NCBI GenBank assembly: GCA_029224465.1
Contig: JAQXUQ010000029.1
Span: forward strand, 1-32,810
From: Bacillota bacterium
Lineage (GTDB): Bacteria > Bacillota > Clostridia > Lachnospirales > Lachnospiraceae
Reading direction: 5' to 3'
DNA length: 32,810 bases
Part shown: in pieces, positions 17,257 to 25,328 of the stretch
How the letters are laid out: every line of letters begins with the position of its first letter
How positions within the stretch are numbered: position 1 is the first letter of the stretch
Notes under the pieces: model-generated
Told to the model about the DNA's origin: nothing
Database searches by the model: none
What the model saw: the letters and a program-made list of their open reading frames with translations, nothing else
Translations under genes and position numbers: made by a program

Positions 17257-18339
17257 ATGCCGAAGGTCAGTGTCATCGTTCCGGTCTACGGAGCGGAAAA
17301 CTACATAGTACAGTGCGTCCGTTCCATTACCGGTCAGACGTTCCGGGATCTAGAAATTGTTCTGGTTGACGACGGCTCGAAAGACCGCAGCGGAAGCATC
17401 TGCGACGAGCTGGCGGAAGAAGATCCGCGGATCCGGGTGATTCACAAGGACAACGGCGGCCTCACGAGCGCCTGGATCCGGGGCGTACAGGAAAGCAGCG
17501 GCGAATATCTTTGCTTTGTCGATTCCGATGACTGGATCAGTCAGGATATGATCGACAGGCTCTTCCGGCGCGCGGAAGGCGGTGCGATGCGTGAAATCAT
17601 CTCTTCCGATTATCTGATCGAGCGGATGAACGGCGCTGCGCCTTCGCTGTCAACGAGTGCCGCAGCGCCCGGAGAATATACGGGAGAGCGGCTGCAGAAA
17701 GAAATCAAAGACCGGCTTCTTGGAAACGAGCGGCGTACGGTCATTCTTTCGAGATGCATGAAGCTGATCGCAAGGAGTCTGATTGAAAAGAACATCGCTT
17801 TCTGTGATCCGCGGATCCGGATGGGAGAGGATGTCTGCATTATGGCGCCTGCATTTCTGGATGCACAGCGTGTTGTCATCGAGCGATACGCAGGTTATCA
17901 TTACCGTCTCGTCGATGACTCGATGGCACACGGGTATGATCCCGGCCTGTATGAAAACAACCTGCTTCTTCGGAAGAAGCTGCGGGAAATGCTGATCAAA
18001 AAGGGCAGCGGGCATCTGCTTGCCGCAGCGGATCTGGAATTTTACTGGCTTATGCACCTTGAGCTCAAGAACGAGCTGCGGCGAAGGGATATTCCTTTCA
18101 AGGAGATCGCAAGTCTGGTGCGTAAAAGAATCTCGGATGCCCGTCTCCGGGAGCTGCAGATCCGGCTCCCGGTTCCGCCGTCGGATCCGATGGGCCGTAT
18201 CCTTGCATTCATGATCAAACGGCCGGATAATATACGCGTTGGTCTTGCGCGGGAGGCTCTCCTTGGCGGACAGAAAATGCGCGGCGCTGCCGGAAAGAGG
18301 AAAATCCTCCGGCGAACGGAGAAGAAAATCCATGCATAA
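17257..18339 (+). CDS. Glycosyltransferase family 2
   Basis: This 360-residue GT-A enzyme starts PKVSVIVPVYGAENY and has VDDGSKD and the metal-binding VDSDDW (88-93). The start at 17257 is fixed by AAGGAG at 17247-17252; an upstream in-frame ATG at 17233 lies inside the previous gene. The C-terminal half is the less conserved extension seen in EpsJ-like capsule transferases. Its end overlaps the next gene by 8 nt. The family is inverting; donor and acceptor are unknown. Confidence 0.87.
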   Translation: MPKVSVIVPVYGAENYIVQCVRSITGQTFRDLEIVLVDDGSKDRSGSICDELAEEDPRIRVIHKDNGGLTSAWIRGVQESSGEYLCFVDSDDWISQDMIDRLFRRAEGGAMREIISSDYLIERMNGAAPSLSTSAAAPGEYTGERLQKEIKDRLLGNERRTVILSRCMKLIARSLIEKNIAFCDPRIRMGEDVCIMAPAFLDAQRVVIERYAGYHYRLVDDSMAHGYDPGLYENNLLLRKKLREMLIKKGSGHLLAAADLEFYWLMHLELKNELRRRDIPFKEIASLVRKRISDARLRELQIRLPVPPSDPMGRILAFMIKRPDNIRVGLAREALLGGQKMRGAAGKRKILRRTEKKIHA

Positions 18340-19378
18340 TCTTACAGTTACGGTCATTATTCCGTTTCACAACGCGCGGGAGACGCTGCAGGCGGCACTG
18401 GACAGCGTTCTTTCACAGACCTATGACCAACTGGAGATTATCCTGATCGACGACGGCTCCTCTGACGGAAGCGGAGAGCTTGCGGACGTACTTGCAGCGT
18501 CCCCCATGCGGGAAGGGCGGATCGTAAAAACCCTTCATCAGGAAGATCTTGGCGTATCGGTTTCCAGAAACCGCGGGACACTGGCTGCAGAAGGCGGATA
18601 CATCACTTTTCTGGACGCGGATGATACGATGGATCCCGGCATGATCGCGTATCTCGTGCGCCTTCTGCGGGAAACCGGCGCGGATATTGCGGGGTGCGGT
18701 TTCCAAAGCGTTTCTGCGAAGAAGCCGCCGGAGGAAATCCCGGAACCGGACGCCGGGGAAAAGATACCGCACAGGCTCCTGCAGGGCAGTGAAATCGCGC
18801 GGGAGATCATCATGCGCCACGACACCAGAGTCTGGAGCAAGCTGTTTACCAGAAAGACCGCTTTGTCAGCGCGCTTTCAGGAAGGACTTACGATCGGAGA
18901 GGATATGCTCTATGTCCTTTCCTGCGCCGGGCCGGAGACGAAATACGCGGCCGCGGCCGCGCCGCTTTACCGCTACACGGTAAACCCGGAAGGCGCAATG
19001 AACCGGCCTTTTACGCGTTCCTATATGGACCAGCTGCGCTGCTGGGAGCTGGCTCTGACGCGGATCGGAGCTGTTTTCCCGGAGCTTTTGCAGGACAGAA
19101 ATTTCTGCGGCTCGCTCGGCTCGGTACAGGCGGTTTCCGCAGTGCTTGCCGCTTCGAAAATCAGCCTGCTGCCGGGAAAAGAAAGACGCGCTTTTGCAGA
19201 TTGCCTGCGCACATGCAGGGAGAGGGTAAAGGACGCGCTCTCAAATCCGGATGTCCGCGAGAACCTCCCCGCCGGATACGGAGCTAAGACATCGCTTCTT
19301 CTGCATGCGCCCGCCCTCTTCGGCGTCATGACGCGTGTGGCACAGAACTGCAAAAATGCATCGGAAGGACTGAAATGA
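18332..19378 (+). CDS. Glycosyltransferase family 2
   Basis: This is a 348-residue GT2 protein with VTVIIPFHNA at the start, IDDGSSD and FLDADD (93-98) as the metal site. RVWSKLFTRK in the middle parallels the VWSKLFRKD block of the GT11-GT2 fusion, so these two GT2 domains belong to the same subgroup. GGAGAAG at 18318-18324 supports the ATG at 18332. A longer in-frame ORF from 18239 would run far into the preceding gene and is rejected. Overlaps the next gene by ATGA. Confidence 0.86.
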   Translation: MHNLTVTVIIPFHNARETLQAALDSVLSQTYDQLEIILIDDGSSDGSGELADVLAASPMREGRIVKTLHQEDLGVSVSRNRGTLAAEGGYITFLDADDTMDPGMIAYLVRLLRETGADIAGCGFQSVSAKKPPEEIPEPDAGEKIPHRLLQGSEIAREIIMRHDTRVWSKLFTRKTALSARFQEGLTIGEDMLYVLSCAGPETKYAAAAAPLYRYTVNPEGAMNRPFTRSYMDQLRCWELALTRIGAVFPELLQDRNFCGSLGSVQAVSAVLAASKISLLPGKERRAFADCLRTCRERVKDALSNPDVRENLPAGYGAKTSLLLHAPALFGVMTRVAQNCKNASEGLK

Positions 19379-20562
19379 CGAACGATCTCGCGTTTTATAT
19401 GCACGCAGGCAGCGGAAACCACGGCTGTGAAGCCATTGTGGACTCGCTTGCCCGCATGCTCCGCAACAAGAAAATTCTGCTGGTAACGAACAGCGCGGCA
19501 GAGGACGAGAAGTATTTACCGGAAGAAGTCCGGGAGCATCTTACGATTGCGCAGGAGCAGCATATTTCGGAACACTTTTTCACGCACGCGTTTTATTACG
19601 CGAGGCGCCGCCTTACGGGAGATCAGGAATCTTTTCTCCGGTACCGCCTTGCGCCGATGACCGGCAGGGAAAAGCCATCTCTTGCGGTTTCGATCGGAGG
19701 AGATAATTACTGCTATCCTTCGATGGTTGAAGACCTGATGCTCTCGAACAGCATGCTGAACCGGCAGGGAACGAAGACAGTGCTGCTTGGCTGTTCGATC
19801 GAGCCGGAGCTTCTGAAAAAACCTGCGCTTCTGGAGGATATGAACCGGTACGCGAAGATCATCGCAAGAGAGAGTATTACGTATTCCGCACTGGAGAAGG
19901 CGGGCATTCCCGCGGAGAAGCTTGACTGCTGCCCGGATCCTGCTTTCGCGCTGCCCTCGGATGAGTCGGCGCTTCCGGCGGGCTTTGCCTGCGGCAACAC
20001 GGTCGGCATCAACCTCAGCCCGATGGCGCAGGACTACGCGGAGGACAGAACAGCTCCGATCCGCTGCATGCAGGAACTGATCCGGTACATTCTGCGCGAA
20101 ACCAATATGGGTGTTGCTCTGATCCCGCATGTTGTCTGGGAGCGCAGCGACGACAGGAAAGTTCTGCGTGAGCTGTATCAGAGCTTTGCGGACGAGCCGC
20201 GGGTACGGATGATAGACGATCACAGGGCCGAGCAGCAGAAGGGCATCATCGCGAACTGCCGCTTCTTTGTCGGCGCGAGGACGCACGCGACGATCGCCGC
20301 CTATTCGACGCTGGTGCCGACGCTTGTGATCGGTTACTCCGTCAAGGCGAGAGGAATCGCGCAGGATCTGTTCGGACAGTCGGAGCACTATGTCCTGCCG
20401 GTCCAGACGCTGCAGAATCCGCGGCAGCTGACAGACGCCTTCCGCTGGATGATGGACCACGAAGAACAGATCCACTATGCCCTGGCAGGCGCCATTCCGC
20501 TGTATCTGAAAAAGGTGCAGGGAAACGCGGAAACCCTGCGCGGACTCCTGCAGCAGGTATGA
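19375..20562 (+). CDS. Polysaccharide pyruvyl transferase family protein
   Basis: The 395-residue protein matches the polysaccharide pyruvyl transferase family (CsaB/EpsO type). It has GSGNHGCEAI near the N-terminus, SIGGDNYCY in the middle, and a C-terminal GARTHATIAAYSTLVP block followed by GYSVKARG, the signature of the family. Members transfer a pyruvyl group from phosphoenolpyruvate to a sugar to form a ketal, though some members have unrelated roles. Here it would add negative charge to the repeat unit. It begins in an ATGA overlap with a GGAAGG site upstream and is followed after 15 nt by the flippase gene. Confidence 0.85.
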   Translation: MTNDLAFYMHAGSGNHGCEAIVDSLARMLRNKKILLVTNSAAEDEKYLPEEVREHLTIAQEQHISEHFFTHAFYYARRRLTGDQESFLRYRLAPMTGREKPSLAVSIGGDNYCYPSMVEDLMLSNSMLNRQGTKTVLLGCSIEPELLKKPALLEDMNRYAKIIARESITYSALEKAGIPAEKLDCCPDPAFALPSDESALPAGFACGNTVGINLSPMAQDYAEDRTAPIRCMQELIRYILRETNMGVALIPHVVWERSDDRKVLRELYQSFADEPRVRMIDDHRAEQQKGIIANCRFFVGARTHATIAAYSTLVPTLVIGYSVKARGIAQDLFGQSEHYVLPVQTLQNPRQLTDAFRWMMDHEEQIHYALAGAIPLYLKKVQGNAETLRGLLQQV

Positions 20563-20577
20563 CGGCACGGAGGTAAG

Positions 20578-22107
20578 ATGGGAAGAGTCAGACTGGCGGA
20601 AAAGAATATTGTCTTCGGTTACATCGGTCAGCTCGCAACAGCGCTGATCTCTTTTGTGCTGCGCACAATCTTCATCCAGAATCTTGCCGAACAGCTTCTG
20701 GGCGTCAACAGCCTGTACACGAATATCCTTTCCATCCTCTCGATGGCGGAGCTCGGGATCGGAACCGCCCTGAATTTCGCGCTCTACAGGCCGGTCGCGG
20801 AGCATGATCGTGAGAAGGTCAAGTCGTACATGCAGATGTACCGCAAGGCGTACTATGTCATCGCTCTTGTTGTCGCGGGCATCGGCCTTGCGATCGCGCC
20901 GTTCCTGCGGTATCTCATCAAGGACCCGGGACCGGTCACCGTACAGCAGATGACGCTGTATTACTTCATCTTCCTGTTCAATACGGTCAGCACGTACTTT
21001 GTTTCGTACAAGTATTCGCTTGTCAACGCGCAGCAGAAAAACTACATACAGACCAACATCAATACAGTCACCAAGATCATTACCGCGCTGCTGCAGATTC
21101 TGGTGGTCGTTTTCACGAAGAATTTCCTGCTGTTTCTGTTAACGGACGCACTGGTGCAGCTTCTGCAGAAAGTCTTTGTGAACTGGTATCTGAACCGGCT
21201 GTATCCTTTCCTTCTGGAGAAAAACATCACGCCGCTCTCCAGAGAAGAAAGCGATGAAGTCTGGCGCAAGACCAAAGCGCTCGTTCTTCATAAAGTCGGT
21301 GATGTCGCAAGACTTCAGACGGATTCGATCATCATTTCCTCGTTTATCGCGGTTGCCGTTTCGGGCATGGTCGACAACTACACGCTCGTCATCAATACGG
21401 TTTCGAACTTCGTGAACATCATATTCAATTCGGTGATTTCGGGGTTCGGGAACCTGATCGCAACCGAGTCAAAACAGCGCCAGTTTGAACTTTTCAAGGT
21501 CTACCGCTTTTTCGCAAGCTGGGTCTACGGCTTTGCGGCGACCGGCTTCTTCATCCTGCTGACACCGCTTATCCGGATCTGGTTAGGAGATGCCTGGGTG
21601 CTGCCGTCTTCGGCGGTTTACCTGATCCTGACCGACCTGTATTTCAAGGGAGACAGAATTGTTCTGTCCAACTTCAAAACCGCGGCCGGCGTTTTCGAAC
21701 AGGACAAATATCTCGCCCTGATTCAGGGCGCGGTGAATCTTGTCTTGTCGGTCTGGCTCGTGCAGAGGATCGGCCTTGCCGGCATCTATGTCGGCACCGT
21801 TGTTTCCGGCCTGATCGCCAATGTCACAAAGCCGGTGATTATCTATCATGTCTGTTTTGACCGCTCGCCGGCGTCGTATTTTGCGGATATGGCAAAATAC
21901 GTAGTGACCGTCGCGGTCATAACGATGGCAAGCCATTATATTACAGCGCCGCTTCTTGCAAGACCCGGCATTCTGCCTTTCCTTGTCTGTGTGGTCCTGA
22001 TCACGGTACTGTTCAACGCGGTCTTCATGCTGCTGTTCGGCAGGACACAGGAAATGCGCTATCTGAAGGGCCTTCTGAAGAACCGGCTCTCAAAGGGGGA
22101 GAACTGA
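20578..22107 (+). CDS. Wzx-type polysaccharide flippase
   Basis: This 509-residue polytopic membrane protein belongs to the MOP/polysaccharide transporter superfamily. The hydropathy pattern suggests about 12-14 membrane helices. The N-terminal amphipathic start RLAEKNIVFGYIGQ and the ELGIGTALNFALYRP block are typical of Firmicutes Wzx proteins. It moves the undecaprenyl-diphosphate-linked repeat unit to the outer membrane face for polymerisation. GGAGGT lies 4 nt before the ATG. With the polymerase domain and the initiating transferase it makes this a Wzx/Wzy-dependent locus. Confidence 0.92.
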   Translation: MGRVRLAEKNIVFGYIGQLATALISFVLRTIFIQNLAEQLLGVNSLYTNILSILSMAELGIGTALNFALYRPVAEHDREKVKSYMQMYRKAYYVIALVVAGIGLAIAPFLRYLIKDPGPVTVQQMTLYYFIFLFNTVSTYFVSYKYSLVNAQQKNYIQTNINTVTKIITALLQILVVVFTKNFLLFLLTDALVQLLQKVFVNWYLNRLYPFLLEKNITPLSREESDEVWRKTKALVLHKVGDVARLQTDSIIISSFIAVAVSGMVDNYTLVINTVSNFVNIIFNSVISGFGNLIATESKQRQFELFKVYRFFASWVYGFAATGFFILLTPLIRIWLGDAWVLPSSAVYLILTDLYFKGDRIVLSNFKTAAGVFEQDKYLALIQGAVNLVLSVWLVQRIGLAGIYVGTVVSGLIANVTKPVIIYHVCFDRSPASYFADMAKYVVTVAVITMASHYITAPLLARPGILPFLVCVVLITVLFNAVFMLLFGRTQEMRYLKGLLKNRLSKGEN

Positions 22108-22108
22108 T

Positions 22109-23125
22109 ATGTATATTGACAAAGGACTGCTGGATCTTCTGTCGGACGAAGCGGCGCGCCAGCTCCTCGAACTGCCCCGGCAGGACGCGGCGGGAACGTT
22201 CAAACGTCTCGTGAAAAGGGCACTTGGCCGGCAGACGCCGAAGAAGGACGATCTGTTCTGGCCGGCGGGACTTCTGCTTCTGGGACTTTGGGAAGCCGGA
22301 CGCAGGGAAACTGTGGAAGCGTATATCCGCGCGTGGGCAGCAAAGGACGCGCCGGTAGCTTATGTCGACGACGCGCTGGCGGGATATGTGATCCTGTGCC
22401 TGTATGAACAGACAAAGGATCCGCAGTGCAGGGAGGCTGCGGACCGGATCTTCCGGTTCCTGGATGATACGCCGAAAGATCAGAGCGGAGCGATTATCTA
22501 CAACCCCGGAAGAGGCAACGGGTATATCTTTGCGGACGGCGCCGGCATGACCGCCCTGTTTCTTTCAAAGTACGGAAAAGTGTTCGGAAACGCAGAAGCT
22601 TCGGCGCTCGCAAGGCGCCAGATCGGCAGCTTTTTAAATTACGGGATGGATTACCTGTCTTCGCTGCCCTATCACGGATATGACCGTCAGAGCGGCGTCA
22701 AATACGGCATTATCGGCTGGGGACGCGCAACAGGCTGGCTCCTGATGGGGATGAGCGGCATCATCTGCGACACAGGGGACAAAGAAGTGCTTGCGGCTTT
22801 CCGGGAAATCCTGGACGCGGCGTTTACGCACCAGCGGAGGGATGGCTTGTTCTCCTGGCAGCTGGAAGCCGTGGACGGCCCGGCGGACACTTCCGCAACC
22901 GCGATGATCCTCTGGTCGGCCGCCCGCGTGATGAAGGAAGGCTGGCTCAAAGATCTGGACAGGAACCTTCTTGCCGACGGCGCGGACGGACTGCGCCGGC
23001 AGATCAACGGCGGAAGAATTTACGGCGCGTCCGCGGAATGCATTGATTTCGCGCAGTACGTGCAGCAGTACGGGTGCTATCCCTGGGGACAGGGAGCGGC
23101 GCTGTCGTTTTTCGGGGTGTTCTGA
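22109..23125 (+). CDS. GH88/GH105-like (unsaturated uronyl hydrolase-type) protein
   Basis: This 338-residue, mostly helical protein resembles the six-hairpin glycoside hydrolases of GH88/GH105. Supporting blocks are YVDDALAGYV (85-94), FADGAGM (141-147, with the Asp where family members carry a catalytic acid), GIIGWGRATGW (200-210), DTSATAMILW (260-269) and a C-terminal YPWGQGA (324-330). Members normally cleave unsaturated uronic acids made by polysaccharide lyases. There is no signal peptide, so it would be cytosolic. A ribosome binding site, AAGGGGGAG, is well placed. Its location between the flippase and a fucosyltransferase gene is unusual. It may be a trimming, recycling or non-catalytic protein. 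Confidence 0.75.
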   Translation: MYIDKGLLDLLSDEAARQLLELPRQDAAGTFKRLVKRALGRQTPKKDDLFWPAGLLLLGLWEAGRRETVEAYIRAWAAKDAPVAYVDDALAGYVILCLYEQTKDPQCREAADRIFRFLDDTPKDQSGAIIYNPGRGNGYIFADGAGMTALFLSKYGKVFGNAEASALARRQIGSFLNYGMDYLSSLPYHGYDRQSGVKYGIIGWGRATGWLLMGMSGIICDTGDKEVLAAFREILDAAFTHQRRDGLFSWQLEAVDGPADTSATAMILWSAARVMKEGWLKDLDRNLLADGADGLRRQINGGRIYGASAECIDFAQYVQQYGCYPWGQGAALSFFGVF

Positions 23126-24060
23126 TGCTGATTATCAAACTGATGGGCGGGCTCGGCAACCAGATGCAGCAGTACGCGCTCTGCAGAAAACTGCAGACGC
23201 TGGGGCGCGAAGCAAAGCTCGATGTCTCCTGGTTCGAGGACGAAAGGCTCCAGAAGAGCGTCCTCGCGCCGAGAAAGCTGGAGCTGGCTTATTTCCGGAA
23301 TCTTTCTCTGCAGACAGCTTCCGCGGCGGAGATCCGGAAAGTCCGGGGCGCATCGTCGCTGCCCGCGAAAGCATTTCGAAAGCTGACCGGAAAAACGACG
23401 GTTTTTACGGAAAGCGAAATGTATCATCCGGAGATCTTTTCGATGGACGGGCGGTATCTCGAGGGATATTTTGCCTGCAATAAATATTACGCGGATATAC
23501 TGCCGCTTTTGCGGGAGGAATTTGTTTTTCCAAAGAGTAAAGATCCCGCGCGCACTTTGCAAAACAATGAGGTCATCCGGCAGATGAAAGATGCATCGGA
23601 GATTTCCGTCAGCATTCACCTGCGCCGTGGAGATTATCTTGCGAAGGAAAACGCGGCGCTCCTTGGCGGCATCTGTACGCCCGCCTATTACGACGGCGCG
23701 GTCCGTTTTCTCGAACAGAAGGCGGAGGGCACAGGGAAGAAGCTTCATTTCTATGTCTTTTCGGACGACCCGGAATTCGCGCGGCAGTGCCGGTTCGGTA
23801 CGCAGGAAGAAGAGATGACCATCTGCGACTGGAACAAGGGTGACGAGAGCCTTCTGGACATGGACCTTATGAGTCACTGCCGGTGGAATATCGCCGCAAA
23901 TTCAACGTTCAGCTTCTGGGGAGGACGGCTGAATCCGCACCCAGGCGCGGTCAGAATCCGGCCGCTCCGGCACCGCAACAATCAGATTCCGGAGGCGGCT
24001 GTCATGAAAGAGCTTTGGGAAGGCTGGACGCTGGTTGATCTGGACGGTAAAGTTATATAG
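23125..24060 (+). CDS. GT11 alpha-1,2-fucosyltransferase-like glycosyltransferase
   Basis: A compact single-domain GT11 protein of 311 residues: [12 protein letters not shown] (7-18), HLRRGDY (165-171), then VFSDD and [10 protein letters not shown]. All GT11 motifs are intact, unlike the GT11-like protein encoded at 10247. The ATG at 23125 overlaps the previous stop by one base (TGATG). A longer frame from 23074 is inside the preceding gene. Donor is expected to be GDP-fucose. This is the last gene of the cluster; the terminator stem begins within its final codons. Confidence 0.88.
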   Translation: MLIIKLMGGLGNQMQQYALCRKLQTLGREAKLDVSWFEDERLQKSVLAPRKLELAYFRNLSLQTASAAEIRKVRGASSLPAKAFRKLTGKTTVFTESEMYHPEIFSMDGRYLEGYFACNKYYADILPLLREEFVFPKSKDPARTLQNNEVIRQMKDASEISVSIHLRRGDYLAKENAALLGGICTPAYYDGAVRFLEQKAEGTGKKLHFYVFSDDPEFARQCRFGTQEEEMTICDWNKGDESLLDMDLMSHCRWNIAANSTFSFWGGRLNPHPGAVRIRPLRHRNNQIPEAAVMKELWEGWTLVDLDGKVI

Positions 24061-24080
24061 TGTTTCCGTCCGCGTTTTTT
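24042..24080 (+). terminator. Intrinsic terminator at the end of the polysaccharide cluster
   Basis: GGACGG (24042-24047) pairs with CCGTCC (24066-24071), a 6-bp GC-rich stem. Two more A-T pairs are possible after a mismatch. A GCG and a run of six T (24075-24080) follow. The left arm is inside the last codons of the GT11 gene. The loop is longer than usual at 18 nt, so efficiency is uncertain. It is the only terminator-like structure seen in the first 24 kb. Confidence 0.6.
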
Positions 24081-24088
24081 GCTACAAT
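24080..24088 (+). promoter_or_regulatory. Extended -10 promoter of trpS
   Basis: TGCTACAAT is a TACAAT hexamer (24083-24088) with the TGn extension. It begins within the T-run of the upstream terminator. No strong -35 element is seen. Transcription would start near 24095 and give trpS a leader of about 45 nt. Confidence 0.6.
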
Positions 24089-24098
24089 AGAAGGAACA

Positions 24099-24120
24099 GG
24101 GCGGGCCGTGAAGTCCGCCC
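24099..24120 (+). promoter_or_regulatory. Hairpin in the trpS leader
   Basis: GGGCGGG (24099-24105) can pair with TCCGCCC (24114-24120) around an 8-nt loop, giving six GC pairs plus one G-U. No T-run follows, so it is not a terminator. The AGGAG at 24129-24133 starts only 9 nt downstream, so the stem could affect ribosome access or protect the mRNA 5' end. The leader is too short for a T-box. Confidence 0.45.
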
Positions 24121-24140
24121 GCAGCAGCAGGAGTAAATAC

Positions 24141-25310
24141 ATGAAGAAAATCATTCTGACAGGCGACCGTCCGACCGGCCGTCTGCACATAGGACATTAT
24201 GTCGGATCACTGCGGCGCCGCGTGGAGCTGCAGAACAGCGGGGAGTTCGATGAGATCAACATTCTGGTTGCGGACGCGCAGGCGCTCACGGACAACTTCG
24301 ACAATCCCGAAAAGGTGCGCGCGAACATTGTCAATGTAGCGCTCGATTATCTCGCGGCGGGGATCGACCCTTCGAAGAGCAGCATTATGATTCAGTCCGC
24401 GATCCCGCAGCTGACCGAGCTGACCTTCTACTATATGAATCTGGTTACGGTCGCGAGACTGCAGAGAAATCCGACAGTCAAATCGGAGCTGTCGATGCGC
24501 GCCTTCGGAGAAGGCATTCCGGTCGGCTTCTTCTGCTACCCGATCAGTCAGACGGCAGATATAACGGCATTCAAGGCAACGACCGTTCCCGCGGGAGAGG
24601 ATCAGGAACCGATGCTTGAGCAGACGCGTGAAATTGTCCGCTCGTTCAATCATACGTATCACTGCGATGTTCTTGTTGAGCCGGAAATTCTGCTTCCGCA
24701 GAATAAAGCGAGCATGCGGCTGCCGGGCACGGACGGCAAGGAGAAGATGTCCAAATCTCTCGGCAACTGTATTTATCTTTCGGACGAGCCACAGGTCATC
24801 AGCAAGAAGGTAAAGAGCATGTACACCGATCCCGGGCATCTGAATGTGAACGATCCGGGCAAGACAGAGGGGAATCCTGTTTTTACGTATCTGGATGCCT
24901 TCTGCAGGCCGGAACACTTCGCTGCGTTTCTGCCGGAATATCAGAACCTGGGCGAGCTCAAGGAGCATTACAGAAGAGGCGGTCTCGGAGACGTCAAGGT
25001 CAAGAAGTTCCTGGACGCCGTGCTCGAGGATACGCTGACACCGATCCGCGAGAAGCGGCATGACCTTGAAAAGAACATCGACTATATTTACGAAGTATTA
25101 AAAGAGGGAACCGAAAAAGGCAGGGAAAGAGCGGAGCAGACGCTCGATGAAGTCAAGGACGCGATGAAGATCAACTACTTTGACGACAAAGAACTGATTC
25201 TGCAGCAGCAGAAGGAATTTGACAAAGAGAGACAGGAACGCGAGGCACTCGAAAGGAGACGGGAGGCATCCCGCCGCGGCAATCAGAAGAAGACACAGGA
25301 ACATGCGTAA
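24141..25310 (+). CDS. trpS: Tryptophanyl-tRNA synthetase
   Basis: Class I aminoacyl-tRNA synthetase charging tRNA-Trp. [14 protein letters not shown] contains the HIGH motif (16-19), and [10 protein letters not shown] gives KMSKS (202-206). AGGAG lies 7 nt before the ATG at 24141; a longer in-frame reading starting at 24060 covers the promoter and leader and is rejected. At 389 residues it is longer than many bacterial TrpS proteins (about 330-350). The extra length is largely a highly charged Lys/Glu/Arg/Gln-rich C-terminal helix (about 355-389). It probably has its own promoter and is a housekeeping gene unrelated to the polysaccharide cluster. Confidence 0.96.
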   Translation: MKKIILTGDRPTGRLHIGHYVGSLRRRVELQNSGEFDEINILVADAQALTDNFDNPEKVRANIVNVALDYLAAGIDPSKSSIMIQSAIPQLTELTFYYMNLVTVARLQRNPTVKSELSMRAFGEGIPVGFFCYPISQTADITAFKATTVPAGEDQEPMLEQTREIVRSFNHTYHCDVLVEPEILLPQNKASMRLPGTDGKEKMSKSLGNCIYLSDEPQVISKKVKSMYTDPGHLNVNDPGKTEGNPVFTYLDAFCRPEHFAAFLPEYQNLGELKEHYRRGGLGDVKVKKFLDAVLEDTLTPIREKRHDLEKNIDYIYEVLKEGTEKGRERAEQTLDEVKDAMKINYFDDKELILQQQKEFDKERQEREALERRREASRRGNQKKTQEHA

Positions 25311-25328
25311 CGGATTTGCGAGGCGGTT

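Noticed and set aside
19516-20805. Minus-strand ORF of 429 codons
   Set aside because: Spans the reverse of the pyruvyltransferase gene and the start of wzx, Arg-rich and without domain signatures.
24060-24140. Longer N-terminus for TrpS
   Set aside because: It would translate the promoter and leader hairpin. The HIGH-region start at 24141 has a proper ribosome binding site and fits the family.
24089-24140. T-box riboswitch for trpS
   Set aside because: The leader is only about 50 nt, far too short for a T-box, and no T-box consensus or antiterminator/terminator pair is present.
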